A DNA stretch of 64,000 bases from an uncultured Lachnospiraceae bacterium (lineage in GTDB: Bacteria > Bacillota > Clostridia > Lachnospirales > Lachnospiraceae). A program made the translations under genes and the position numbers. The stretch is from positions 1-64,000 of the forward strand of contig CANQBH010000008.1 in assembly GCA_947589155.1 (NCBI GenBank), written 5' to 3'. Below are positions 20,509-34,123 of this stretch, one piece after another (the stretch's first letter is position 1; every line of letters begins with the position of its first letter). The notes below the pieces were generated by a model that saw only the letters and a list, made by a program, of their open reading frames with translations, ran no database searches and was not told the origin of the DNA.

Positions 20509-21267
20509 TCATCCTCCGTAATTTCTGTGAATGATTTCCAATACGCTCTGCAGTTCTTTTTCGTCCATCTGCCCGGGCGCGCTGCTCCTGCCCATCGTGC
20601 CAAAGGTCATGCAGGAGCCGAAGACCTCGCCGCACAAGCGGCTGATCACGCCCATGCTGCCCATCGACATCGACGCGACGGGGATCTCCGGATATTTCTC
20701 GCAAAACGCGCAGGTGACCTGCAGAAGATCCAGCACGTCGGACAGGGACCGCGGCATGACGGCCAGTTTCACAAGATCCGATCCGCCGTCCGCCATCTGC
20801 TCAAACAGCATCATCATGACGTCCTTTGCTGGCGTATCTTCAAAGTCGTGGTGCGAGGTGATGATCCGCACGCCTTCTTCCTGCCATTCGCGGATCCGTC
20901 TCTGCGGCCGGTCCACTTCAAAAAATTCAACGTCCATCAGATCGGCGCAGTGCGTCCGCGCGATCCTCCGGTAAAGTTCGATCAGCTGCGGCTCCGTCAC
21001 TTTCGCAAGGCCGCCCTGACGGCGCGTCCGCACCGTGACAAGAAGGATCGTCCGCTTACAGAGTTTCTGAAGATCGCGCAGGATCCCTTCGATCACGTCC
21101 GGCGCGCCCATATCCTCCAAATAGTCCGCCCGCCATTCGATCATCTGCGCGCCCCTTCCGATCACGCGCTCCGCCTCCGCAAGGACTTCGTTTGCGTCTT
21201 TTCCCATCACGGGGATACAGACGACCGGCTGCCGTTTACTTTCCAATGTGATTCCTTTAATGATCAT
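20509..21267 (-). CDS. aroD: 3-dehydroquinate dehydratase, type I
   Basis: A 252-residue class I dehydroquinase that dehydrates 3-dehydroquinate to 3-dehydroshikimate through a Schiff base. Family features are MIEWRADYLED (about 45-55), the His in ITSHHDFEDTP (about 136-146) and the Schiff-base Lys in SDLVKLAVMPRS (about 160-171). ASMSMGSMGVISRLCGEVFGSC near 200 and FGTMGRSSAPGQ near 222 also fit. The start at 21267 has AGAGGG upstream. A longer in-frame start would include the promoter region. Confidence 0.95.
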   Translation of the reverse strand: MIIKGITLESKRQPVVCIPVMGKDANEVLAEAERVIGRGAQMIEWRADYLEDMGAPDVIEGILRDLQKLCKRTILLVTVRTRRQGGLAKVTEPQLIELYRRIARTHCADLMDVEFFEVDRPQRRIREWQEEGVRIITSHHDFEDTPAKDVMMMLFEQMADGGSDLVKLAVMPRSLSDVLDLLQVTCAFCEKYPEIPVASMSMGSMGVISRLCGEVFGSCMTFGTMGRSSAPGQMDEKELQSVLEIIHRNYGG

Positions 21268-21304
21268 ACTTTGCCCTCTTTGTCTGTTTACTGCATTTGT
21301 TCCT

Positions 21305-21333
21305 AGTATAAGGCACCGCCGGAACGCTGGCAA
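21305..21333 (-). promoter_or_regulatory. Promoter of aroD-aroK
   Basis: Reverse strand TTGCCA (21333-21328), 17 bases, TATACT (21310-21305). Both hexamers match the vegetative consensus at five of six positions. It lies back to back with the aroE promoter, with four bases between the two -35 elements. Confidence 0.8.
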
Positions 21334-21337
21334 GCGT

Positions 21338-21366
21338 TTGACACAACTTTTATTTTTCGATATCAT
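21338..21366 (+). promoter_or_regulatory. Promoter of aroE-aroF
   Basis: TTGACA (21338-21343), 17 bases, TATCAT (21361-21366). The perfect -35 and correct spacing indicate a strong vegetative promoter. Transcription would begin about 35 bases before the aroE start codon. Confidence 0.85.
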
Positions 21367-21410
21367 TACAAATCATACGGTAATATAGAAAGATAGAAAG
21401 AAGGAAAACT

Positions 21411-22283
21411 ATGCAAACTATCACGGGTTCCACTTCGCTGCTCTGCCTTCTGGGACATCCCGCGGCGCACAGTATCTCGCCTCTGATGCACAATACCGCC
21501 TGCCGCCTTCTCGGACTGGATCACGCGTATCTGGCTTTTGACGTCGCGCCGGATCATTTTCCCGACGCAGTGCGCGGCCTGCTTGCGATCGGCTGCAGGG
21601 GCTTTAATCTGACGATGCCGTATAAGACGGCGATCCTGCCCTATCTGGACGATCTTTCACCCGCGGCGCTGCTGTGCGAATCCGTCAATACGGTCGTCAA
21701 CGACAACGGACGGCTCATCGGCCACAGCACGGACGGCCTCGGCTTCATGGCCTCGGTCAGGGAAGCGGGGCTTGCGATGGAAGGAAAGAATATGACGGTG
21801 CTCGGCACCGGCGGCGCGTCCGCGTCGATCTGCGTACAGGCGGCGCTGGACGGCGTCGGCGAGATCTTTGTCTTCCAGCGGAAAAGCCCGTCCTTTGAAA
21901 GAGCCGCCGCCTTTTTTGAGCGCGTCAACCGCGAGACCGACAGCCGTATCACCTTATGGGATCTTGCGGATACCGACCGCTTGCGCGCCTGTCTGCGCGA
22001 CAGCGTCCTTCTGGTCAACGCGACAAGCGTCGGCATGGGCGACGATCCGCGCTCGCCGATTCCTGTGAAACTGCTCTATCCCGAACTGACCGTCGCGGAC
22101 ATCATCTATCATCCCGCCGCTACGCCGCTTCTTACAGCCGCGGCGCAATGCGGCTGCAGGCATTTTAACGGAACGTCCATGCTGCTGTATCAGGGCGCGG
22201 CGGCGTTTTCCCTCTGGACCGGACAGGAAATGCCCGTCGACGAGGTGAGAAAAATCTGTTTTAGCAAAGGAGAAAGACCATGA
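21411..22283 (+). CDS. aroE: Shikimate dehydrogenase
   Basis: A 290-residue NADP(H)-dependent enzyme that reduces 3-dehydroshikimate to shikimate. The substrate site is HPAAHSISPLMHNTA (about 16-30), catalytic Lys in TMPYKTAILPYLD (about 67-79) and Asp in IGHSTDGLGFM (about 103-113). The nucleotide-binding loop is VLGTGGASASICVQ (about 131-144), and LLVNATSVGMGDD and FNGTSMLLYQGAAAF lie near the C-terminus. AGAAGG precedes the ATG. It overlaps aroF by four bases (ATGA). Confidence 0.95.
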   Translation: MQTITGSTSLLCLLGHPAAHSISPLMHNTACRLLGLDHAYLAFDVAPDHFPDAVRGLLAIGCRGFNLTMPYKTAILPYLDDLSPAALLCESVNTVVNDNGRLIGHSTDGLGFMASVREAGLAMEGKNMTVLGTGGASASICVQAALDGVGEIFVFQRKSPSFERAAAFFERVNRETDSRITLWDLADTDRLRACLRDSVLLVNATSVGMGDDPRSPIPVKLLYPELTVADIIYHPAATPLLTAAAQCGCRHFNGTSMLLYQGAAAFSLWTGQEMPVDEVRKICFSKGERP

Positions 22284-23314
22284 GTTTTACCTATCTGAAA
22301 AAAATGCCGACGCCGGCGGAGATCAAAGACGAGTACGGACTTCGGCCGGAACTGGTCGCGCTCAAAGAGGAACGCGACCGCCAGATTTCCGATATCATCA
22401 CGGGAAAGGACGACCGCGTGCTTGCGATCATCGGGCCGTGTTCCGCGGACCGCGAAGATGCGGTCTGCGAATATGTCAGCCGCCTTGCGCCCGTACAGGA
22501 AGCGATCAAAGACCGCGTCCTGATCGTGCCGCGGGTCTATACCAACAAACCTCGGACGACCGGCGACGGCTATAAGGGGATCGCCTCCCAGCCGGATCCG
22601 ACCAAAGCGCCGGACATGGTCGAGGGCCTGATCGCGATGCGCCAGCTGCACATCCGCGCCATGGAAGCCTGTCAGATGACCTGCGCCGACGAAATGCTCT
22701 ATCCGGAGAACTGGGGCTATGTGGAAGACCTGCTCTCCTACGTCGCCATCGGCGCGCGTTCCGTCGAGGATCAGCACCACCGCCTGACGGTCAGCGGCTT
22801 TGACGTTGCCTCCGGCATGAAGAACCCGACCAGCGGCGACTTTGCCGTAATGCTCAATTCCGTGTACGCCGCCCAGCACCCGCACCATTTTACGTTTTCC
22901 GGCTACGAGGTGCGCACGACCGGCAACCCGCTCGCGCATACGATCCTGCGCGGCGCGGTGAGCAAACACGGCAACAGCGTCCAGAACTATCATTATGAAG
23001 ATCTGATGCGCCTCTGCAATATGTACCGCGAGATGGACCTCCTCTATCCCGCAGCGATCGTGGACGCCAACCATTCCAACTCCAACAAGGACTTCCGGCA
23101 GCAGCCGCGTATCGTCCGCGAGGTCATGATGAGCCGGCAGTTTTCACCGGACATCCGCCAACTTGTTAAGGGCATCATGATCGAAAGTTATCTTGTGGAG
23201 GGCAGCCAGAAGATCTCGGATCATCAGGTCTACGGCCAGTCGATCACCGATCCGTGCCTCGGATGGGAAGATTCCGAAAAACTCCTCTACGACATCGCGG
23301 AGATGAACCGCTGA
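22280..23314 (+). CDS. aroF: DAHP synthase, AroG/AroF (class I alpha) type
   Basis: A 344-residue 3-deoxy-D-arabino-heptulosonate 7-phosphate synthase, the entry step of aromatic amino acid synthesis. It has IIGPCSADREDAVCEY (about 50-65), RVYTNKPRTTGDGYKG (about 84-99) with phosphoenolpyruvate-binding Lys and Arg, and GARSVEDQHHR. DANHSNSNKD (about 255-264) and GIMIESYLVEGSQ (about 293-305) also match. This is the AroFGH type rather than the AroA-chorismate mutase type. Which aromatic acid inhibits it cannot be told. It is translationally coupled to aroE. Confidence 0.94.
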   Translation: MSFTYLKKMPTPAEIKDEYGLRPELVALKEERDRQISDIITGKDDRVLAIIGPCSADREDAVCEYVSRLAPVQEAIKDRVLIVPRVYTNKPRTTGDGYKGIASQPDPTKAPDMVEGLIAMRQLHIRAMEACQMTCADEMLYPENWGYVEDLLSYVAIGARSVEDQHHRLTVSGFDVASGMKNPTSGDFAVMLNSVYAAQHPHHFTFSGYEVRTTGNPLAHTILRGAVSKHGNSVQNYHYEDLMRLCNMYREMDLLYPAAIVDANHSNSNKDFRQQPRIVREVMMSRQFSPDIRQLVKGIMIESYLVEGSQKISDHQVYGQSITDPCLGWEDSEKLLYDIAEMNR

Positions 23315-23319
23315 AAGGC

Positions 23320-26300
23320 TCATCCCCGCCTCTTTGCGATCTGATAATAGATCGTCGGTACGACGACCATCGTCAGCACCGTTGAGAACATCAGACCGAA
23401 CATCAGCGTCACCGCCATCGGCGCGGACATCGGATCCTTGGCAAGGATCAGCGGTATCAGGCCGATACAGGTGGTGATGCTCGATATCATGATCGGCCGG
23501 AACCTTGCCGCCACAGCCGTGCGGCAGGCTTCTTCCACCGTCTGTCCTTCCGCGCGTTTCGCGTCTATGACCTCAATCAAAAGAATACCGTTATTGACCA
23601 CGATACCAAAGAGCGATACCACGCCAAGCAGCGCCATCGCCTGCAGATCCATGTTCAGGATCCAGAGCCCGAAGCAGCAGCCGATCAGGCTGAGCGGGAT
23701 CGACGTCAGGACGTTGAGCGGCTTTGCAAAATCCTTGAACTGCAGCAGAAGTATCACATAAATGATGAGGACCGCCACGCCCGCCGCCTTGATTAGGTTG
23801 ACGATCAGGGAAAGCATGTTGCTCATCTCCCCCTGTTCGACGATCGTGACGTCCGACGTATCCATCTTTGAGAGGAAGCGTTCCTCAAATTCGGATTCGA
23901 TCGCGCCGGAAACATAGCCCGATTTCACGCCGGAGAGGACTTTGACATAACGCTTGCCGTTGTAGTGGTGAATCAGCGGCACCGTCGGTTCCAGCGTGAT
24001 ATCCGCGATCTGGCCGAGCAGCACATGCGTATCGCTGACCGAACCGCTGATCGGCAGATCCTTCAGTTCCTCAAGGCTGTTGACGTCGGCGCGCACGAGA
24101 ATATCCATCTCCTCGTCGCCGCCGGTATAGGCGGACGCCGTCGCGCCCATCAGGCTGGTGTTGAGCTGTTTGATCACGTCGTATTTCAGGAGGCCGTATC
24201 CGGACAGGCGCTCGCTGTCCAGATTTACCCTGTATTCATACTGCGAGATCACGGAGGTATCGCGCACGTCTTCCGCGCCTTCCACCTGCTGCAGGCCGCT
24301 GACCATCTCCTGCGCCAGTTCGTTGATCCGGTTCATATCGTCGCCGGAGACCGTATAGACGATCTTCGCGTCCGCGGGCATCGAATATTCCAGACACTTG
24401 ACTTCCACCGTAGCGCCCGCCACCTGACCGTCGATCTGCTCCTGAAGCCGTTTGGCAATCGTCTCGGAACTGCTTCCCGCCTTCTTCCATTCCTCCTCGT
24501 TCAACTCGACCATGATCCGCCCCGCGTTGTCCGCGTCGTTTAAGGACGGCACCGTCAAAAAGAAACTCGGCAGTCCGCCGCCGACGGCCGCCGTCGTATG
24601 CGCGACAGCCGGATCCTCTTTCAGTACGGCTTCCACCTCGTCCACGATCTCGCCCGTCCGCTCGAGGTTCAGCGTCTCGTTGCTGATGTCCACATAAATG
24701 ACCGGCTTCGCGGCGTACGGGAAGAACTGCATCCCCAACTGCGTCACTAGGAAAGCCGCAAGTCCGAGCGTGGCGAAGGCCAGCAGCAGCGTGCGCTTCG
24801 GATAGCGCAGGCCGAGCCCGAGCAGGCCGTCAAAAAAGCGGTGGACGGGATTGCTTTTTGTCTGTTTGGCTTTGTCCTCCGGCTTGAAAAAGAAATACGC
24901 AAGCACCGGAATCCCGCACATCGCCATGATATAACTGGCCACGAGCGACGCGATCACGACCGTCGGGATCGTACCCGCCACCTGTCCGACCACGCCCGGA
25001 ATAAAGTAGATGATCCCAAAGGTCACGATGGTCGTCAGCGTGCTGGTCAGAACCGGCAGCCACGTCTCCGCCACGCCGTCAATGATGGCGCGCGTCTTTT
25101 CCTTTCCGGCGTTGAGCCCCTGCTGGATCGCCTCGCTGATCACGACCGCATTGTCCACAAGGATACCGAGGCTGACGATCAGCGCCGCGATGGAGATGAA
25201 CTGAAATTCGATGTCGAGCAGGTTCATCACGGTAAACGTCACGAGGATACTGACGGGCAGCGCCGTGGAGATGACAAGGGCGTTGCGGATCCCCATGCCG
25301 ATCATGACGACGAGCACGATCAGCGCGATACTTTCGATCAGGTTTAAGATGAAACCGTTGATGTTGTCGCTGATCGCCTCCGGCGCGTACATGACCTCGT
25401 GGAAGATCAGTTCCTCCGGCAGGCTGGACTTGAGCTGTTCGATCTGCCTGCGGACGTCTTTGCCCACGTTGACCGCGTTGACGCCGTCGTCAAAGCGCCC
25501 CACAAGAAGGATACAGGCGCGGCCGTCCTGCTCATAGTATTTGTCGCTCGTATCCTCCACATAGACGTCGGCGACGTCTTTTAACTTCACAAAAGAGAGG
25601 CTGTCGTCGGCGCCGCCGATCACTGTATTTTCGATGTCGGCAAGGCTTGTGAACAGCCCGTCGCTGGCGACCGTGATCGTGCCGGTATCATAGTCGATGG
25701 TGCCCGCGGGGATGTTGAGATTCTGCGCCTGCATCAGCGATAAGATGTTCTCGATCGAGATCTGATACGCCTGCAGTTTTTGAATGTCCGCCTCGACGAC
25801 GACCTGCTTGGTCGATTCCCCTTCCAGCGTCACGGAAGCCACATGCTCCACGTCTTCCAACTGTTCTTTGATCGTCTCGCCGTAGGAGACCAGTTCCTCC
25901 GCCGTATAGGTGTCGCTCGAGAGGCTGATGATAAACTGATTCTTTGAGACGAGGTCGGTACGCACCGTGCTCGGCTGGCACATATCCGGAAGATCGTCCT
26001 GCATATCGGAGACCGCGTCGCGCAGTTGCGTCTCCACCTCGTCGATCAGGACGTCGTTTTCGTAGTAGACGATGATCGCACTGGCGCTCTCCATGCTCAT
26101 GCTCGTGGTGTAATCGACGCGGTCGAGCTGTCCGATCTTGTCCTCAAGACGGTCGGTGACATACTCCTCCACTTCTTCCGGAGACGCGCCGGGATAGACG
26201 GTCGTCACAAGCGCAATCGCCACCGTCGTATCCGGATTTTCCTGCTTCGGGATGACATAATAACTCACCAGTCCGGCCACGACCGTAATCAGCAGAAAAA

Positions 26301-26349
26301 AGACCACGATCTTTCTGTTTTTTAATAAAGTCCCTGTAATCCTTTCCAT
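23320..26349 (-). CDS. RND-family efflux transporter permease
   Basis: A 1009-residue inner-membrane RND transporter (AcrB/MexF superfamily). One membrane helix lies at the N-terminus (about 13-32), followed by a large extracytoplasmic domain. Helices 2-6 lie about 330-480, with VSLGILVDNAVVISEAI, the family motif with paired Asp/Asn. A second helix set begins about 520, and the C-terminal bundle is at about 860-1000 (GVVSLFGIVVNNGILLIEVID). Such pumps export drugs, lipids or other amphiphiles using proton flow. It is coupled to an adaptor gene 11 bases upstream. No outer-membrane channel gene is nearby, as expected in a monoderm; the substrate is unknown. Confidence 0.93.
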   Translation of the reverse strand: MERITGTLLKNRKIVVFFLLITVVAGLVSYYVIPKQENPDTTVAIALVTTVYPGASPEEVEEYVTDRLEDKIGQLDRVDYTTSMSMESASAIIVYYENDVLIDEVETQLRDAVSDMQDDLPDMCQPSTVRTDLVSKNQFIISLSSDTYTAEELVSYGETIKEQLEDVEHVASVTLEGESTKQVVVEADIQKLQAYQISIENILSLMQAQNLNIPAGTIDYDTGTITVASDGLFTSLADIENTVIGGADDSLSFVKLKDVADVYVEDTSDKYYEQDGRACILLVGRFDDGVNAVNVGKDVRRQIEQLKSSLPEELIFHEVMYAPEAISDNINGFILNLIESIALIVLVVMIGMGIRNALVISTALPVSILVTFTVMNLLDIEFQFISIAALIVSLGILVDNAVVISEAIQQGLNAGKEKTRAIIDGVAETWLPVLTSTLTTIVTFGIIYFIPGVVGQVAGTIPTVVIASLVASYIMAMCGIPVLAYFFFKPEDKAKQTKSNPVHRFFDGLLGLGLRYPKRTLLLAFATLGLAAFLVTQLGMQFFPYAAKPVIYVDISNETLNLERTGEIVDEVEAVLKEDPAVAHTTAAVGGGLPSFFLTVPSLNDADNAGRIMVELNEEEWKKAGSSSETIAKRLQEQIDGQVAGATVEVKCLEYSMPADAKIVYTVSGDDMNRINELAQEMVSGLQQVEGAEDVRDTSVISQYEYRVNLDSERLSGYGLLKYDVIKQLNTSLMGATASAYTGGDEEMDILVRADVNSLEELKDLPISGSVSDTHVLLGQIADITLEPTVPLIHHYNGKRYVKVLSGVKSGYVSGAIESEFEERFLSKMDTSDVTIVEQGEMSNMLSLIVNLIKAAGVAVLIIYVILLLQFKDFAKPLNVLTSIPLSLIGCCFGLWILNMDLQAMALLGVVSLFGIVVNNGILLIEVIDAKRAEGQTVEEACRTAVAARFRPIMISSITTCIGLIPLILAKDPMSAPMAVTLMFGLMFSTVLTMVVVPTIYYQIAKRRG

Positions 26350-26360
26350 GCGACCGCCTC

Positions 26361-27722
26361 CTACTGCCGTTCATAGGACACGGCGCTGCCCGTCCGGATC
26401 AGTTTCATGCCTTCTGTGATGATGAGCGTTCCGGCCTGCGTGCCCGTCACCCTGACCTGATCGTCGCTGACTTCTTCGATGGTGACGTACTGCCTCTTGG
26501 CGCGGCCGTCCTCAACGATATAGACATAGTCCCGCCCGTCGTTTAAGATCACGGAGATCGGCAGCCAGATGCCCATACGCTCGCCGATATGGATGCTCAC
26601 GGAAGCGAGTTCGCCGAGATAGAGATCGGGATCCGCCGTATCCAGGCTGACGTTGACCGCATAGGTCCGCGTGCTCTCGTCCGGCAGCACGTCCACATCC
26701 CGAATGGCGCCGGTAAACGTCTGCTGCTCCACGGTAATGCTTGCCGGCATCCCCGCCGCAAGGGAGAGGACGTCCGACTGGGAAACGCCAAAATTGACGA
26801 CCACCTCGTTGCTTGCCAGCACGACCGCGGGCATGATCGGCGTGGAAACGCTGCCTTCTTCGGCGGAAACGTCCACGACATAGCCGTCGCTCCTTGCGCG
26901 CAATACGCATTGATCCAGCGCGTTCTGCGCGCTCTGCACCCGGTCGGCGGCGCTGTCGTAACTTTCCTGCGCCGCGTCGAGATTGTCCGCCGCCGCGTCG
27001 AAGCGTTCTTTTTGCAGTTTTGCGTCGTCGGAAGACGCGCCTTCTTTTACTTTATTGTCGTAGGCTTCCTGCGCGCTGTCGACGTTCTGCCGGTAAAGTT
27101 CCAGCGTATTCTGCGCCGATTCGTATTGCAACTGCAGGGAATAATATTCCGTATTGATCTCCGGCACGCCTCCGGTCGCAGAGCGGTACTGCGGCGTCGC
27201 ATCCAACTGCGCTTTTAACGACAATACCCGCTGCTCCTGCTCGTTATAGCGCTGCGTCGCGTCCTGCAGATCTTCCCGCTCCTGCTCCGCGCCGCAGGCC
27301 CGAAGATAATCCGCCTGCGCGTCGTCGTAAGATTCTCCTGCGCGCGTCAGGTTCTTTTCGGCGTACTCCGCCTGCCGCTGCGCGGACGAAAGCTGATCCG
27401 CCGCGTCGTCGTCCTCGATGGCCGCCAGCGGATCGCCCGCCTTTACCTGATCGCCTTTTTTGACGTAGACGGCCTCGATCGTGCCGATCGTCTCAAACGT
27501 GCACTGCGTCAGTTCCGCGGGCTGCACCAAACCGGTATAGCTCAGCGACACGTCGCTGCCGGTCTCTCCGGCTTCCATGACGGCTACCGGATAGACCTTT
27601 TCTTCTTCTTTTTCATCTTTTTGCGCGCTCTTGCGGAAGCCCATAACGGCAAGCAGCGCCGCCAGCACAACTGCCAGCGCCGCTACCGCAACCTTTTTTT
27701 TATTGTGTAGGAATTGCTTCAT
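26361..27722 (-). CDS. Efflux adaptor (HlyD/MFP family) of the RND pump
   Basis: A 453-residue periplasmic-adaptor-type protein. A signal or membrane anchor lies at about 9-28 (VAVAALAVVLAALLAVMGF). A biotinyl-lipoyl-like half follows (FETIGTIEAVYVKKGDQVKAGDPLA, read about 77-101). A long coiled coil spans about 110-275, the returning lipoyl half is VLRARSDGYVVDVSAEEGS (about 278-296), and a beta barrel and C-terminal domain complete it. In a cell with one membrane it would link the pump to the wall-facing side. It is the first gene of the two-gene operon. Confidence 0.9.
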   Translation of the reverse strand: MKQFLHNKKKVAVAALAVVLAALLAVMGFRKSAQKDEKEEEKVYPVAVMEAGETGSDVSLSYTGLVQPAELTQCTFETIGTIEAVYVKKGDQVKAGDPLAAIEDDDAADQLSSAQRQAEYAEKNLTRAGESYDDAQADYLRACGAEQEREDLQDATQRYNEQEQRVLSLKAQLDATPQYRSATGGVPEINTEYYSLQLQYESAQNTLELYRQNVDSAQEAYDNKVKEGASSDDAKLQKERFDAAADNLDAAQESYDSAADRVQSAQNALDQCVLRARSDGYVVDVSAEEGSVSTPIMPAVVLASNEVVVNFGVSQSDVLSLAAGMPASITVEQQTFTGAIRDVDVLPDESTRTYAVNVSLDTADPDLYLGELASVSIHIGERMGIWLPISVILNDGRDYVYIVEDGRAKRQYVTIEEVSDDQVRVTGTQAGTLIITEGMKLIRTGSAVSYERQ

Positions 27723-27762
27723 CGCCGTTTCTCTCCTGTCTCTTATCTGCGTTTATGTTCCC

Positions 27763-27792
27763 ATTATACTTGACCTCGGCGCGTTTCCACAA
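27763..27792 (-). promoter_or_regulatory. Promoter of the RND efflux operon
   Basis: Reverse strand TTGTGG, 18 bases, then a perfect TATAAT (27768-27763). The -35 is weak, the -10 strong. It lies about 40 bases before the adaptor start codon. Confidence 0.55.
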
Positions 27793-27828
27793 CCTTTTAA
27801 TATATTAAATTTTTATAAACAGGAAGCG

Positions 27829-29316
27829 TCAGAGATTGGAGTAGCCCATCAGGTAAGCGTCGACCTCCCGCGCGCAGTCCCTGCCCTGGCGGATCGCCTT
27901 GACGACAAGCGACTGTCCCGTGTGCATATCGCCGGCGGAAAAGACCTTCTCTGCCGAAGTCAGAAAGCCGCCCGGCTGCGCGGACGCCACGTTCGTGCGC
28001 GCGTCGCGTTCCACGCCGAAGGCGTCGGCCACATAGGCCTGACTTCCCAAAAATCCCGCAGCGATCAAGACCAATTGGCACGGTACTTCCCATTCCGTTC
28101 CTTCTTCCGGCACCATCGATGTCCGTCCCGTTTTTTTGTCCTTCACCGGTGCAAGCCGGACGAGTACGGCGCTGCTCAGCCGTCCGTTTTTATCCTTCTT
28201 AAATTCCTTTACCGTCGTCGTATAGATCCGCGGGTCGTGCCCGAAGACGGCGATGGCTTCTTCCTGTCCGTAGTCCGTCTTGCAGACCAGAGGCCACTGC
28301 GGCCACGGATTGGATTCGCTGCGCTCGTCCGGCGCTTTCGGCATCATCTCCAGTTGCGTGATCGAGCGGCAGCCGTGGCGCATACAGGTGCCCACGCAGT
28401 CGTTTCCAGTATCACCGCCGCCGATCACGATCACGTCCTTGTCTTTGGCCGAGAGGAACGTCCCTTCCGCCAGATCGTGATCCAGCAGGCTCTTTGTCGT
28501 AGACGTCAGAAAATCCACGGCGAAGTAGATGCCCGCGGCGTCCCTGCCCGGCGCGCTGATGTCACGCGGTTCGGACGCGCCGCACGCTAAGATCACGGCG
28601 TCGTAGTCCGCCAGCAGTTTTTTCGCCTTCACGCTGCGGCCGACGTCCGCGCCGGTCACAAACGTCACGCCTTCTTCTTCCATGACCGCGAGTTTCCGGT
28701 CGATGATGTGCTTCTCAAGTTTCATGTTCGGTATCCCGTAACGCAGCAGCCCGCCGATCCGGTCGTTCCGCTCGTAAACGGTCACATGATGGCCTCTGGC
28801 GTTCAACTGATCCGCCGCCGCAAGCCCCGCCGGGCCGGAACCGACGACCGCGATCTTCTTGTCCGTGCGGTTGACCGGCGGCTTCGCTTTGGCAAGGCCG
28901 TTGGCGTAAGCGTATTCAATGATGGCCATTTCGTTTTCTTTGGTGGACACCGGCTCCCCGTTCAGCCCGCAGGTGCACGCTTTCTCGCAGAGCGCCGGAC
29001 AGACGCGGCAGGTAAATTCCGGGAAATTGCTGGTCTTGCGCAGACGCAGATACGCCTGTTCCCAGTTGCCGTGATAAACGAGGTCGTTCCATTCGGGGAT
29101 CAGATTGTTCAGCGGACAGCCCGACGTCATTCCCTTGATAGCCACGCCCGCCTGACAGAACGGTACGCCGCACTCCATACAGCGCGCGCCCTGCTTCTGC
29201 TGCTCCTCGCGGCTCAGCGGCGTGTGAAATTCGTTAAAGTGGCGGATCCGCTCCTTCGGCTTGACCGCCGCCGCGTTCTTTCTTTCATATTCCAAAAAAC
29301 CTGTTGCTTTTCCCAT
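27829..29316 (-). CDS. gltD: Glutamate synthase (NADPH) small subunit
   Basis: A 495-residue flavoprotein that passes electrons from NAD(P)H to the large subunit for conversion of glutamine and 2-oxoglutarate to two glutamates. The N-terminal iron-sulfur region has ARCMECGVPFCQ (about 44-55) and CRVCPALCEKACTCGLNG (about 98-115). The FAD site is VVGSGPAGLAAADQL (about 155-169) and the NADPH site is VIGGGDTGNDCVGTC (about 301-315). AGDMHTGQSLVVKAI closes the FAD fold. It starts 17 bases after gltB. Confidence 0.96.
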   Translation of the reverse strand: MGKATGFLEYERKNAAAVKPKERIRHFNEFHTPLSREEQQKQGARCMECGVPFCQAGVAIKGMTSGCPLNNLIPEWNDLVYHGNWEQAYLRLRKTSNFPEFTCRVCPALCEKACTCGLNGEPVSTKENEMAIIEYAYANGLAKAKPPVNRTDKKIAVVGSGPAGLAAADQLNARGHHVTVYERNDRIGGLLRYGIPNMKLEKHIIDRKLAVMEEEGVTFVTGADVGRSVKAKKLLADYDAVILACGASEPRDISAPGRDAAGIYFAVDFLTSTTKSLLDHDLAEGTFLSAKDKDVIVIGGGDTGNDCVGTCMRHGCRSITQLEMMPKAPDERSESNPWPQWPLVCKTDYGQEEAIAVFGHDPRIYTTTVKEFKKDKNGRLSSAVLVRLAPVKDKKTGRTSMVPEEGTEWEVPCQLVLIAAGFLGSQAYVADAFGVERDARTNVASAQPGGFLTSAEKVFSAGDMHTGQSLVVKAIRQGRDCAREVDAYLMGYSNL

Positions 29317-29333
29317 GGGTATCTCCTTTCCGC

Positions 29334-33872
<4,539 letters not shown>

Positions 33873-33917
33873 AGGTTTTCATCCCTTTCTGCTGTCGGTT
33901 TCATTCTCACGCTTTCT

Positions 33918-33946
33918 ACTATACCGCTGTTTCTTTCGTTTGTAAA
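33918..33946 (-). promoter_or_regulatory. Promoter of gltB-gltD
   Basis: Reverse strand TTTACA (33946-33941), 17 bases, TATAGT (33923-33918), about 45 bases before the gltB start. The rest of the 251-base gap between gltB and spoIIM holds no further gene that I can support. Confidence 0.75.
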
Positions 33947-34123
33947 TCTTTTTTTGCATTTTATTGTCAGATAATATGACGATTTATATTTTTTTACAGA
34001 ATTGTATTCGCATATTATGTTGTTTTTCTTTTATTACGCACAATTCAGCCGCGCGGCAGGATCTTCTTCCCGCTTTCCGTTTTCGCAGCACAGCCGGCGT
34101 GTCCGCATCGTTCCGCCCCACTT

